This document shows, one piece after another, positions 27,054 through 35,692 of a DNA stretch of 64,000 bases; position 1 is the first letter of the stretch, and every line of letters begins with the position of its first letter. The DNA is from Alphaproteobacteria bacterium. Lineage in GTDB: Bacteria > Pseudomonadota > Alphaproteobacteria > Rickettsiales > UBA3002. Both the position numbers and the translations under genes were made by a program. The notes under the pieces are model-generated. The model was not told the DNA's origin, made no database searches, and worked only from the letters and a program-made list of their open reading frames with translations. The stretch spans positions 1,429,409 to 1,493,408 of the forward strand of contig JAFLDD010000001.1 of NCBI GenBank assembly GCA_017302575.1, written 5' to 3'.

Positions 27054-27584
27054 ATGGGCACAGATCATTCCGTAAAAGACGGCGACCGTCGCGATTTTAT
27101 CATCCTGGCATCGCAAGCAATGGGCGCACTGGGTGCTGCCGCCGTTGCATGGCCATTTATTGACAGCTTGAATCCTTCGGCGGATGTATTGGCATTGGCA
27201 TCAACTGAAGTGGATATTTCGGCGATTGCAGAAGGTCAGGAAATCAAGGTGATGTGGCGCGGTAAGCCTGTATTTATTCGTCACCGCACGGCGGCGGATA
27301 TCGAGGAAGCCAAGTCTGTGCCGCTCAGTGAATTGCGCGATCCAGAGCCAGACGCTGCACGTGTGAAAGAAGGCAAAGAAAAGTGGCTGGTGATGGTCGG
27401 TGTCTGTACCCATTTAGGCTGCGTACCGCTTGGGAATATGGCGGGTGAATATAAAGGCTGGTTCTGCCCATGCCATGGTTCGCACTATGATACATCGGGT
27501 CGTATTCGCAAAGGCCCAGCACCGAAGAATCTGCTAGTTCCCACGTATGAATTCACGTCCGATACGAACATCCTCATCGGATAA
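27054..27584 (+). CDS. petA: Ubiquinol-cytochrome c reductase Rieske iron-sulfur subunit
   Basis: A 176-residue Rieske protein of the bc1 complex. A twin-arginine-like N-terminus ([23 protein letters not shown]) is its membrane anchor, followed by a flexible hinge. The 2Fe-2S ligands are C118 and H120 in CTHLGC and C138 and H141 in CPCHGS, with the disulfide C123-C140; [11 protein letters not shown] is another family motif. The start at 27054 has GAGG upstream and gives the usual length; the longer open frame above it lacks coding signs. The order petA-petB-petC is standard. Confidence 0.97.
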   Translation: MGTDHSVKDGDRRDFIILASQAMGALGAAAVAWPFIDSLNPSADVLALASTEVDISAIAEGQEIKVMWRGKPVFIRHRTAADIEEAKSVPLSELRDPEPDAARVKEGKEKWLVMVGVCTHLGCVPLGNMAGEYKGWFCPCHGSHYDTSGRIRKGPAPKNLLVPTYEFTSDTNILIG

Positions 27585-27593
27585 GGAGTAGTT

Positions 27594-29057
27594 ATGGCTA
27601 ATGCACCAAAAGAACAAAAACCTGGCGTGATGGGCTGGCTGGATTATCGCCTGCCGATTTTCTCGACATTGCAGCATACGTTAGTGGATTATCCTGCGCC
27701 TAAAAACCTGAACTATTGGTGGAACTTTGGTTCCATCGCGGGCATTTGCCTTGTGACGCAGATCCTCACGGGTTTATTGCTTACCATGCATTACAATCCC
27801 TCGGCGGCGGGTGCTTTTGATTCGGTCGAGCACATCATGCGTGATGTGAATTATGGCTGGCTGATGCGTTACATGCACGCGGTTGGCGCATCGATGTTCT
27901 TTACCGTCGTGTTTGTTCACATTTTCCGTGGGCTTTACTACGGTTCATACAAAGCACCACGCGAAGTGTTGTGGTGGCTTGGTATCGTCATCCTCATTCT
28001 CATGATGGCAACCGCATTCATGGGTTATGTGCTTCCATGGGGGCAAATGAGCTTCTGGGGCGCAACTGTAATCACCAATTTGTTCTCAGCCTTCCCAATC
28101 GTGGGCGACCCAATTGTTACATGGCTGTGGGGCGGTTTCTCGGTTGATCATCCGACGCTGAATCGCTTCTTCGCGCTGCACTTCTTGCTGCCATTCTTGA
28201 TCGTTGGCGTAGTGATTCTGCACATCATCGCATTACACGCGCATGGCTCGAACAACCCAACGGGTATCGATGCTAAAGGCCCGCAGGATAAAATTCCGTT
28301 CCATCCTTACTACACGGTGAAAGACTTCTTCGGCTTTGGTGTGTTCTTCATTGTGTATGCGGCGTTCATTTTCTTCGCGCCGAATTATCTGGGTCATGCA
28401 GATAACTATATTCCTGCTAACCCGCTTGTTACCCCAGCGCACATTGTTCCTGAGTGGTACTTCCTACCGTTCTACGCGATTTTGCGCGCCTTCGTGTTCG
28501 ACATTCCTTTCTGGGCGTTAAGTCTGCCTGTGTTGGCTTATGCTGGATTCCTCAAATACGGGACGTGGAAGCGTGGCGAATGTAACGTTAGCAATATCGG
28601 CAAAGCGATTGGTGCAACCCTCACCATAAAATGCGTGTGCGGTAATGAACCAGTTGGTCGTGTTCAGCGCTTATTGATTGTGGGTGGCGCAGGCGCATTC
28701 TTGCTGCTGCTTGGCCTTATCGGTTTTGTGATTGAAGCGAAACTCGCCGGTGTATGCGCCATGTTTGGTGCGTTGATCGTGCTGTTCTTCTTGCCATGGC
28801 TTGATACATCCAAAGTGCGTTCGGGTAATTATCGTCCCGTCTTCAAATGGTTCTTCTGGCTGTTTGTCGTCAACGCATTGATGCTGGGCTGGCTGGGCTC
28901 AAAACCAGCAGAGGGGATTTATGTGATCTTCTCGCTGATTGGTACGGCCTATTACTTCGGCTATTTCTTGGTGATTCTGCCATTACTCGGCAAATATGAG
29001 AAGCCACGCAAGCTGCCTGAATCTATCAGCGCATCTGTTATCAAAGGGAGCCACTAA
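27594..29057 (+). CDS. petB: Cytochrome b of the bc1 complex, with an ~80-residue in-frame insertion
   Basis: A 487-residue membrane protein carrying haems bL and bH and the Qo and Qi quinone sites. The haem ligands are visible as H95/H196 and H109/H210, and the Qo loop PEWY is at 286-289 in [18 protein letters not shown]. Normally the chain passes almost directly into the KLxGVxAMFG helix; here about 80 extra residues (301-382) intervene, with two predicted hydrophobic segments ([15 protein letters not shown] and [19 protein letters not shown]) and three cysteines (C330, C347, C349, in GECN and KCVCGN). The frame is open and resumes with [19 protein letters not shown], so it is not a frameshift artefact. 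Typical bacterial cytochrome b is about 400-445 residues. Confidence 0.96.
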   Translation: MANAPKEQKPGVMGWLDYRLPIFSTLQHTLVDYPAPKNLNYWWNFGSIAGICLVTQILTGLLLTMHYNPSAAGAFDSVEHIMRDVNYGWLMRYMHAVGASMFFTVVFVHIFRGLYYGSYKAPREVLWWLGIVILILMMATAFMGYVLPWGQMSFWGATVITNLFSAFPIVGDPIVTWLWGGFSVDHPTLNRFFALHFLLPFLIVGVVILHIIALHAHGSNNPTGIDAKGPQDKIPFHPYYTVKDFFGFGVFFIVYAAFIFFAPNYLGHADNYIPANPLVTPAHIVPEWYFLPFYAILRAFVFDIPFWALSLPVLAYAGFLKYGTWKRGECNVSNIGKAIGATLTIKCVCGNEPVGRVQRLLIVGGAGAFLLLLGLIGFVIEAKLAGVCAMFGALIVLFFLPWLDTSKVRSGNYRPVFKWFFWLFVVNALMLGWLGSKPAEGIYVIFSLIGTAYYFGYFLVILPLLGKYEKPRKLPESISASVIKGSH

Positions 29058-29812
29058 TGCGTAAGATCTCTGCTCTTTTGGTGTTTGCTCTTTTGGTGCC
29101 AGTGGCGAGCTTCGCTGCGGGTGATGCTAAACATCCACGCCAACAAAATTGGGCGTTTGATGGTGTTTTCGGTAAACCAGATAAACTATCCATTCAACGC
29201 GGATTACAGGTTTATCGCGAAGTATGTTCTGCATGCCATGGTATTAAACGCGTTGCATTCCGCACACTGACCGATGTGGGCTTTTCTGAAGCTGAAGTAA
29301 AAACGATGGCGGCAGAATATACCGTCACGGATGGTCCAAATGATGATGGTGAAATGTTCGAGCGCCCCGCACGCGCTTCCGACAAATTCCCTTCACCATA
29401 TCCTAACGAAAAGGCGGCGCGCGCTGCACAAAATGGTGCTTACCCGCTTGATTTGAGTTTGATTATCAAAGCACGCCATGATGGTGCTAATTATGTCTAT
29501 TCATTGCTGACGGGCTACAAAGATGCGCCTGCGGATGTTCAGGTTGGTGAGGGTCTGCATTACAACCCTTATTTTGCGGGCGGACAAATTGCGATGACTG
29601 CGCCACTCAAGGACGATGCGGTGACCTATCAGGACGGTACGCAAGCAACCGTTGACCAGATGGCGCATGACGTAGTGAATTTCCTACAATGGGCATCGGA
29701 GCCTGAGATGGAAAGCCGTAAGCGTATGGGCATTCGTGTCATACTCTTCCTCACTATTATGACAGGTTTCTTCTACGTGGCGAAGAAGCGCATCTGGAAA
29801 GACGTACACTAG
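29057..29812 (+). CDS. petC: Cytochrome c1
   Basis: A 251-residue haem c subunit of the bc1 complex that passes electrons to cytochrome c in the periplasm. A cleavable-looking signal segment (residues 1-21, ending SFAAG) precedes NWAFDGVFGKPDK, and haem attachment is CSACH at 57-61. DGPNDDGEMFERP and NPYFAGGQIAM are family motifs, the latter containing the Met haem ligand. A C-terminal helix (RVILFLTIMTGFFYVAKK) anchors it. The start overlaps the petB stop (TAATG), so the subunits are coupled. Confidence 0.97.
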   Translation: MRKISALLVFALLVPVASFAAGDAKHPRQQNWAFDGVFGKPDKLSIQRGLQVYREVCSACHGIKRVAFRTLTDVGFSEAEVKTMAAEYTVTDGPNDDGEMFERPARASDKFPSPYPNEKAARAAQNGAYPLDLSLIIKARHDGANYVYSLLTGYKDAPADVQVGEGLHYNPYFAGGQIAMTAPLKDDAVTYQDGTQATVDQMAHDVVNFLQWASEPEMESRKRMGIRVILFLTIMTGFFYVAKKRIWKDVH

Positions 29813-29813
29813 T

Positions 29814-29853
29814 CTTTGATTGCTTCCAGCTCGGCCTACTGGCCTCATATAAC
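29814..29853 (+). repeat. Intergenic hairpin repeat, copy 1 (upstream of uppP)
   Basis: The stretch TTGATTGCTTCCAGCTCGG leads into a hairpin GGCC-TACT-GGCC (29833-29844) followed by TCATATAAC. Very similar DNA, with compensatory changes in the stem, occurs upstream of ettA (62720-62750), and the stem-TRCT-stem-TCATATRAC pattern recurs at 62777-62798. This identifies a small dispersed hairpin element. Confidence 0.5.
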
Positions 29854-29867
29854 GGGGTAATAAAACT

Positions 29868-30662
29868 ATGCAGCTCGCCCACGCTTTTTTTCTTGGCATT
29901 CTGGAAGGACTCACCGAGTTTTTACCCATTTCTTCCACGGGTCACCTCATTCTTGCTGTCGATATGCTGGCGCTTTCTGTGCCGCCTGACCGTGTATTTG
30001 AGGTGGTCATTCAGTTCGGGGCGATTCTTGCTATTTGTGTGCTGTATTTTGTCAAACTATGGCAAGTGCTGCGTGATGCGCTGATGGGTGACGCAGCCGC
30101 ATGGCGGTTTATTCGCAATATTGCCTTGGCTTTTTTCCCTGCGGTAGTCATCGGGATTTTGGCGCGCGACCTGATTATGGCGACGCTCTTTAACCCCACT
30201 GTGGTGGCGCTTGCGCTGATTTCGGGCGGTGTCATTATTCTGTTGATTGAGCGCTTGCGCCCACTGCCAACCATTCATGATACGGAGTCAATGGGTTGGC
30301 GCGTGGCGCTGATGATTGGCTTCGTTCAGTGTCTCGCCATGATACCTGGTGTTTCACGCTCGGGAGCGACGATTATGGGCGCGCGCTTCATTGGTATGGA
30401 GCGCAGAGCGGCGGCAGAATTCTCTTTCTTTTTAGCCATCCCGACTATGCTTGGTGCAGCAAGTTTCCAACTCTACAAAACCAAAGCTGCGCTTAGTGCA
30501 AGTGACATGGAAATGATCGCCACAGGATTTCTTGCCGCCTTTTTTGCAGCGCTTTTTGTGGTGCGTTGGGCGCTTGGGTTCATCAGCAAACACGGGTTTG
30601 CGCCTTTTGCATATTACCGCATAGCACTAGGAAGCGTGATTCTAGCGCTACTGTATATCTAG
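29868..30662 (+). CDS. uppP: Undecaprenyl-diphosphatase UppP (BacA)
   Basis: A 264-residue inner-membrane phosphatase that converts undecaprenyl diphosphate to the monophosphate carrier used in peptidoglycan and LPS O-antigen synthesis. Catalytic regions are GILEGLTEFLPISSTGHLIL near the N-terminus (Glu/Ser-rich motif) and PGVSRSGATI in the middle, matching the family's two active-site motifs. Eight hydrophobic segments are visible. It lies 55 bases after petC and converges on murJ, whose stop overlaps its own by three bases (CTAG). Confidence 0.96.
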   Translation: MQLAHAFFLGILEGLTEFLPISSTGHLILAVDMLALSVPPDRVFEVVIQFGAILAICVLYFVKLWQVLRDALMGDAAAWRFIRNIALAFFPAVVIGILARDLIMATLFNPTVVALALISGGVIILLIERLRPLPTIHDTESMGWRVALMIGFVQCLAMIPGVSRSGATIMGARFIGMERRAAAEFSFFLAIPTMLGAASFQLYKTKAALSASDMEMIATGFLAAFFAALFVVRWALGFISKHGFAPFAYYRIALGSVILALLYI

Positions 30663-32206
30663 GACTTGTTGCGACGGAACAGACGACCGATTTGCTCTTT
30701 GTCGAGCGCATTTGCGTACCATGCAGTGAACACATACAGCACCATGCCCAAGGTTACCACTACGCCAAGTGTTGCGGTGCGTATGACAATTCCCTCATGA
30801 TAAAATGCGGCGAGAAGGCTATTGCATATGATGACGGCCAGCACCATGATTTTAGCGGAAACAGCCATGCGAATCAGACGCTTTTTGAGCGTCAAATCAG
30901 GCACGAAAATACCGCGTTTATGCAGGATGTAGCCCATCAATCCAGCATTCACCCACCCCGCAATCGAGGTGGCGAGTGCCATACCAACATGCGCCAACCA
31001 GATGCTCAGCGTGAGATTCAGGATTAAATTAATCACCACGCACAGCACGGCGATTTTGAAAGGTGTCTTTGTGTCGTGATTGGCAAAAAACCCAGGCGCA
31101 AATACTTTGACCAACAAGAAGGCGGGAAGGCCAACGGTGAATGCCATGAGCGCCATGTAGGTTGCCACTAAGTCCTGCGCGTTAAAGGCGCCATGGAAGT
31201 AGAGTACGCGGATGATTGGCTCAGCAAGTGCCAATAAAGCTGCCGTTGCTGGAAAGCCGAATAACATGACCAATTCAATGCCACGATTCATGCTGTTTTG
31301 TGCAGCAGATTTGTTGCCTTCACGGATTTGCTTACTCATCATTGGTAGCATGGCTGTGCCTATGGCTACGCCTATCATACCAATCGGAAGCTCGGTGATG
31401 CGGTCGGCATAATAGAGGTATGACACCGCGTCGGGAATGTGCGAGGCGATGATCACATCAATCAGCAAATTGAGCTGCTGTACCCCAGAACCCAGCGCGG
31501 CAGGCGCCATGAGTAGCAGCATGGTTTTCACTTTGGGCGTGATGCGCGGTACAAGCAACGAAGGCAGCATGGCGTGATTGCGGCAAATCGCAATTAGCCA
31601 ACCAAGCTGAACAATACCCGCAACAAACACCGATATGGCCAGCGCATGGGCGGGTGTTTCGGTATAATGTGTTAGGAAAAGCATCCCCGCAATCATGCAG
31701 AGATTGAGCAAGATGGGGTTTGCCGCAGGTGCCGCAAATTTATTGAAGCTATTCAACACACCGCCAAGTAGTGAAACGAGAGAAATAAACAAAATATAGG
31801 GAAATGTGATTTGCGAGAGCGTAACCGTGAGATTGAATTTCTCAGGCGTGTCTGTGAAGCCTGGTGCAAAAAGGGGAGTGATCCACGGCATGAAAATGAT
31901 GAAGACGGCATTGAGTAACAGCAGCGCCATCAACAAAATACTCAGCACCTCGGAGGCGAACTTCATTGCCTCATTGCGCCCCTCGCTCGTTAGAATGGAG
32001 GCAAAAGAAGGAATAAAGGCAACGTTAAATGCGCCTTCGGCAAAGAGCCTGCGAAAGAAATTCGGAAGCTTGAACGCAACAAAGAATGCGTCTGATAGCC
32101 AGCTCGCGCCGATAAGATTGGCCATGATAACGTCGCGTACGAAACCCGTTATGCGGGAGAGCAGGGTAAAGAAACCTATCGTTGCACTGGATTTTACTAA
32201 TGACAT
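30659..32206 (-). CDS. murJ: Lipid II flippase MurJ
   Basis: A 515-residue MOP-superfamily transporter with about fourteen helices that moves lipid II across the inner membrane. The N-terminal SSATIGFFTLLSRITGFVRDVIMANLIGA and FFRRLFAEGAFNVAFIPSF are the family hallmark (here with basic residues in the central cavity). Later, VAIGTAMLPMMSKQIREGNK and RVLYFHGAFNAQD also match MurJ. It faces uppP tail to tail, two envelope-carrier genes meeting at a 3-base overlap, while ribF diverges on its other side. Confidence 0.97.
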   Translation of the reverse strand: MSLVKSSATIGFFTLLSRITGFVRDVIMANLIGASWLSDAFFVAFKLPNFFRRLFAEGAFNVAFIPSFASILTSEGRNEAMKFASEVLSILLMALLLLNAVFIIFMPWITPLFAPGFTDTPEKFNLTVTLSQITFPYILFISLVSLLGGVLNSFNKFAAPAANPILLNLCMIAGMLFLTHYTETPAHALAISVFVAGIVQLGWLIAICRNHAMLPSLLVPRITPKVKTMLLLMAPAALGSGVQQLNLLIDVIIASHIPDAVSYLYYADRITELPIGMIGVAIGTAMLPMMSKQIREGNKSAAQNSMNRGIELVMLFGFPATAALLALAEPIIRVLYFHGAFNAQDLVATYMALMAFTVGLPAFLLVKVFAPGFFANHDTKTPFKIAVLCVVINLILNLTLSIWLAHVGMALATSIAGWVNAGLMGYILHKRGIFVPDLTLKKRLIRMAVSAKIMVLAVIICNSLLAAFYHEGIVIRTATLGVVVTLGMVLYVFTAWYANALDKEQIGRLFRRNKS

Positions 32207-32260
32207 AACATGCCTTATATAGCACCTTCCGTAGCACCGCTAATAAAGTGAAGCAACCGA

Positions 32261-33175
32261 ATGCGCCTGATTCGTCTTTCTGTCGATGATAATTACCAAA
32301 GCCCTGTGGCGAGCGCTGTGGCTATCGGTAATTTTGACGGGCTGCATCTTGGCCACCAAGCGGTGATCGATGCCATGTTGATTGAGGCGAAATTACGCGG
32401 ACTTGAGCCGAGCGTTCTCACCTTCGAGCCACACCCTCGGCGCTATTTTAGCAAAGCAAAGCAGGCCTTTCGCTTACAGACGCTTGGCGAGAAATTGCGC
32501 CTGCTGCGCGATGCAGGTGTGAAGCAGGTGTTTCTGGCACGGTTTAATGCAGCACTTTCGGGGCTTCATGCAGAAGCATTTGTGCATCAGATACTGCACC
32601 AAAAGCTTGCAGCGCGCCATGTGGTGACGGGTACGAATTTTGCGTTTGGCAAAGCGCGCACGGGTAATGCCGCGTTGCTGACGCGTTTATTGACATCGTA
32701 TAGTGCTACCCACGCGCAAATTGCGCCCGTAAAGGTTGGGCATAGTGTTTGTTCCTCTACGGCGATTCGTGAAGCGCTGGAAGATAGTGATATGCAGAAA
32801 GCCGCTTGTTTATTGGGGCGGCCTTATCTGCTTTCTGGGCGTGTGCAACATGGCGATAAGCGAGGCCGATTATTGGGCTATCCAACGGCGAATCTGCATT
32901 TCTCGCCTGAGCTGCTTTTGCCTAAATTTGGTATATATGCTGTACGCACCAATAAGGGTGATGGTGTGGCAAATCTCGGCATACGCCCGATGTATCGCAG
33001 CGCTAGCCCGTTACTGGAAGTGCATTTGTTTGATGTGAATGCAGACCTTTATGGGCAGATGCTACAGGTTGAATGTGTGCAGCGTTTGCGTGGAGAAGAG
33101 CATTTTAGCAGCGAGCAGGAATTGGTCGAACAAATGGCAAGTGATTGCAACCTTGCCCGCAAGCTATTAGGGTAA
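32261..33175 (+). CDS. ribF: Bifunctional riboflavin kinase / FAD synthetase
   Basis: A 304-residue enzyme making FMN then FAD from riboflavin. The N-terminal nucleotidyltransferase half has VAIGNFDGLHLGHQAVI and FEPHPRRYF, with CSSTAIREALEDSDMQKAACLLGRPY; the C-terminal flavokinase half has GRVQHGDKRGRLLGYPTANLHF, followed by GVANLGIRPMY and LEVHLFD. The order ribF-lspA is common in proteobacteria. lspA starts five bases after its stop. Confidence 0.96.
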   Translation: MRLIRLSVDDNYQSPVASAVAIGNFDGLHLGHQAVIDAMLIEAKLRGLEPSVLTFEPHPRRYFSKAKQAFRLQTLGEKLRLLRDAGVKQVFLARFNAALSGLHAEAFVHQILHQKLAARHVVTGTNFAFGKARTGNAALLTRLLTSYSATHAQIAPVKVGHSVCSSTAIREALEDSDMQKAACLLGRPYLLSGRVQHGDKRGRLLGYPTANLHFSPELLLPKFGIYAVRTNKGDGVANLGIRPMYRSASPLLEVHLFDVNADLYGQMLQVECVQRLRGEEHFSSEQELVEQMASDCNLARKLLG

Positions 33176-33179
33176 CAGC

Positions 33180-33665
33180 ATGAATCGTAACCCAGCCCTT
33201 CGTACAATGCTTATCGTGATTGCGCTTATTGTGCTGGCGGACCAATTCGTAAAATTTGCCATGCTTGAGTGGGTAAATGTAGATGCGCGCCCTGCGATTA
33301 TCATCACCTCATGGTTTAAATTGGTGATGGTGTGGAATCACGGTATCAGCTTTGGAATGTTGTCTGCCCCTGAAACCTATGTGCCATACTTCTTGATTGC
33401 TGTGGCGCTAATCATCTCTGCCGTATTGGCGCGTTTGTGCCTGCATTCGAAGCGCCCTGCGGAGTGGATTGGCTATAGTCTCGTTATTGGCGGGGCCTTG
33501 GGAAATGTGGTGGACCGACTTCGATTTGGGGCGGTGGCAGACTTTTTCTATTTTCATATCGGTGATTTGGGCTGGCCTGCCTTTAATATCGCGGATGCGG
33601 CGATTTGTATCGGGGTTGCTATCTTATTGTTCCACAGCCTGTTTTTTAACCGTCACGCGGCTTGA
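33180..33665 (+). CDS. lspA: Lipoprotein signal peptidase (signal peptidase II)
   Basis: A 161-residue aspartic peptidase of the inner membrane that cleaves lipidated prolipoproteins. The catalytic aspartates are D112 in GNVVDRLRFG and D139 in FNIADAAI; WNHGISFGML (usually NxGxAFG) lies at about 52-61. Four membrane helices are visible. It precedes the DUF3035 lipoprotein gene and could process it along with the many other lipoproteins in this window. Confidence 0.96.
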   Translation: MNRNPALRTMLIVIALIVLADQFVKFAMLEWVNVDARPAIIITSWFKLVMVWNHGISFGMLSAPETYVPYFLIAVALIISAVLARLCLHSKRPAEWIGYSLVIGGALGNVVDRLRFGAVADFFYFHIGDLGWPAFNIADAAICIGVAILLFHSLFFNRHAA

Positions 33666-33695
33666 AATCGCCGCGATTCTCGCTATGCTCGCTCC

Positions 33696-34301
33696 ATGCG
33701 TATCCACCTGACCCCTCTTATCATAACAGCGCTGTTGCTCACGGCTTGCGAAGGCAATGAAGTTCGCGAGGCGGTGGGACTTACTCGCGAAGCGCCGGAT
33801 GAGTTTGTGGTGGTGTCGCGCCCGCCACTTTCGGTGCCGCCTGATTTTGACCTCAAGCCGCCGCGTCCAGGCGAGATACGCGCCGCAGAATCCACCGAGA
33901 ATCAGGCGAAGAAGCTGATTTTGAAAGATGATGGTACAACTCAAGCAACCGTTGAAACGATGGAGCCCGCGCCAAAGAGCGTTGAGACGGCACTGGATCC
34001 CGTTATCTCAAGTGATGCAAAGACGTCTGCTGAATCAAGCTTCCTAGGTAAGCTTGGTGCTGAGAATGCGGATCCAGAAATTCGTCAAAAGCTTGGCGCT
34101 GATATAACCGCCCCCAAAGATACGTCGAACGAAAAGTCGCTACTCGATAAGCTTACTAAAGGCGAAGGCGAAGAGCCCATTGTCGATGCGAAGAAAGAAG
34201 CAAAGCGCATTCGCAAAAATAAAGAAAAAGGTAAGCCGATTAATAAAGGCAAGGTGCCAGAAGCTGACGAAAGTCGCTCCGTCATCGATAAGATTTTCTA
34301 A
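33696..34301 (+). CDS. DUF3035 family lipoprotein
   Basis: A 201-residue secreted protein. The signal ends LLLTAC, giving a lipidated cysteine at about residue 18, then EGNEVREAVGLTREAPDEFVVVSRPPLSVPPDFDLKPPRPGE (in segments), the hallmark of the alphaproteobacterial DUF3035 family. The C-terminal half is Glu/Lys-rich and probably disordered, with two or three short repeats of the form SLLDKLTKG / SFLGKLGAE / SVIDKIF. Its function is unknown; in alphaproteobacteria it commonly sits between lspA and an M16 peptidase pair, as here. Confidence 0.88.
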   Translation: MRIHLTPLIITALLLTACEGNEVREAVGLTREAPDEFVVVSRPPLSVPPDFDLKPPRPGEIRAAESTENQAKKLILKDDGTTQATVETMEPAPKSVETALDPVISSDAKTSAESSFLGKLGAENADPEIRQKLGADITAPKDTSNEKSLLDKLTKGEGEEPIVDAKKEAKRIRKNKEKGKPINKGKVPEADESRSVIDKIF

Positions 34302-35692
34302 TGTTGAAGAAATTTTTCATACCCCTCGTCATCGTGTTGCTTGGAGCGGTGGCGGCTGTATATTTTTATACCGCAGCGCCGCGCGCGGACGCGTATGATA
34401 TCAAACAGGCGGTGCCTGTAGAGAGCTTTACGCTGCGTAATGGTTTGCGCGTTGTGGTCATGCCGAATGATCGTATTCCTGCTGTTGAGCATGCGCTTTT
34501 TGTACGGGTTGGTGCGGCAGATGATCCGTATGGCAAAACTGGCCTTGCGCATTACCTTGAGCATTTGATGTTCACGGGTACCAAGAATTTTCCCGAGGGC
34601 GAATATGATCGAACCATCGCCCGCTTTGGTGGCGAACATAATGCGTACACCACGCGTGACTACACCACCTATTTTGTGACGATTGCCAAAGAACATTTGC
34701 CGCAAGTAATGGCAATGGAGGCGGATAGACTCGAACATCTAACGCTTGATACAGCGCGTGCAGCACGTGAAATTCCAGTGATCCAAGAAGAGCGTAAATG
34801 GCGCGTCGATAATCGATTGACTGCACTGCTAGCTGAAGAGATGGATGCGGTGCAGTTGCTAAATCACCCGTATCGCCAACCGATGATTGGCTGGCCAGAG
34901 GATATTGAGCGCTTCACGGTAAAAGATGCGCGCGAATTCATGGCAAGACATTATCGACCAAGCAATATGGTGTTGGTAGTGGCGGGGGATGTAGAAGTGG
35001 CGGAAGTGCGCAAATTGGCGCAGCAGCATTATGGACCATTACGGGCGGGCATACAGCCCAAGCGCCAGTGGCCTAGTGAGGTGTTGCCTAGCCGTTCCGA
35101 GCGACGGGTGATTTTGCGCGACGCGCGTGTCGAGCAATCGCAGTTGGTGCGTTCTTATGTAGCGCCAACCATTAACTTTGCCGAATCTAAAGACGCGATG
35201 CCACTACATGTATGGGCGCAATATTTGGGCGGCGGCACGACAAGTGTTTTATATAACGAACTTGTGCGTAATCAGAAACTCGCCACTTCGGTTGCAGTGG
35301 ATTATAGCGATTGGTTTGAGGGCCCCAGCAGCGTGACGATTGTGGCTGAGCCTGCGCAGGGCGTGACGATTGAGCAGCTAGAGTCGGCGCTTGATCAGTC
35401 GCTGACGCGGGCACTTGGCACGGTGCCTGACAGCAACGATATTGGCCGAGCTAAGAAGCTTCTAAAAGCGGAAACAATATATGCACAAGATGGTTTGTCG
35501 CCATTAGCGCATGTGATGGGGCAGCTTTATATTCTGGGGAAAGATGAGCGCGTGTTTTATCACTGGGGTGACGCGCTGGACGCAGTAACGCCACAGCAAA
35601 TGATGCAGGCAGCAAAAGCGGTGATGGTTCCTTCTCGTCAAGTGACGGGCGTATTATTGCCAACACAAACGGAGGGTTCGCATGCTCCGTAA
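34301..35692 (+). CDS. M16 family zinc metallopeptidase (catalytic subunit)
   Basis: A 463-residue protein with an N-terminal membrane anchor or signal segment (IPLVIVLLGAVAAVYFY). The inverted zinc motif HxxEH is H84-Y-L-E87-H88 in GLAHYLEHLMFTGT; the third zinc-ligand glutamate is in PVIQEERKWR (E163 or E164). The second half (about 220-460) is the structurally similar but non-catalytic repeat. The gene overlaps the next M16 gene by 11 bases. Such pairs probably form a heterodimeric periplasmic peptidase in which one chain is active. Confidence 0.93.
   Translation: MLKKFFIPLVIVLLGAVAAVYFYTAAPRADAYDIKQAVPVESFTLRNGLRVVVMPNDRIPAVEHALFVRVGAADDPYGKTGLAHYLEHLMFTGTKNFPEGEYDRTIARFGGEHNAYTTRDYTTYFVTIAKEHLPQVMAMEADRLEHLTLDTARAAREIPVIQEERKWRVDNRLTALLAEEMDAVQLLNHPYRQPMIGWPEDIERFTVKDAREFMARHYRPSNMVLVVAGDVEVAEVRKLAQQHYGPLRAGIQPKRQWPSEVLPSRSERRVILRDARVEQSQLVRSYVAPTINFAESKDAMPLHVWAQYLGGGTTSVLYNELVRNQKLATSVAVDYSDWFEGPSSVTIVAEPAQGVTIEQLESALDQSLTRALGTVPDSNDIGRAKKLLKAETIYAQDGLSPLAHVMGQLYILGKDERVFYHWGDALDAVTPQQMMQAAKAVMVPSRQVTGVLLPTQTEGSHAP

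Noticed and set aside
28491..28739. Frameshift or pseudogene as the cause of the long cytochrome b
   Set aside because: The frame is open throughout, family sequence continues on both sides, and the insert has ordinary codon use.
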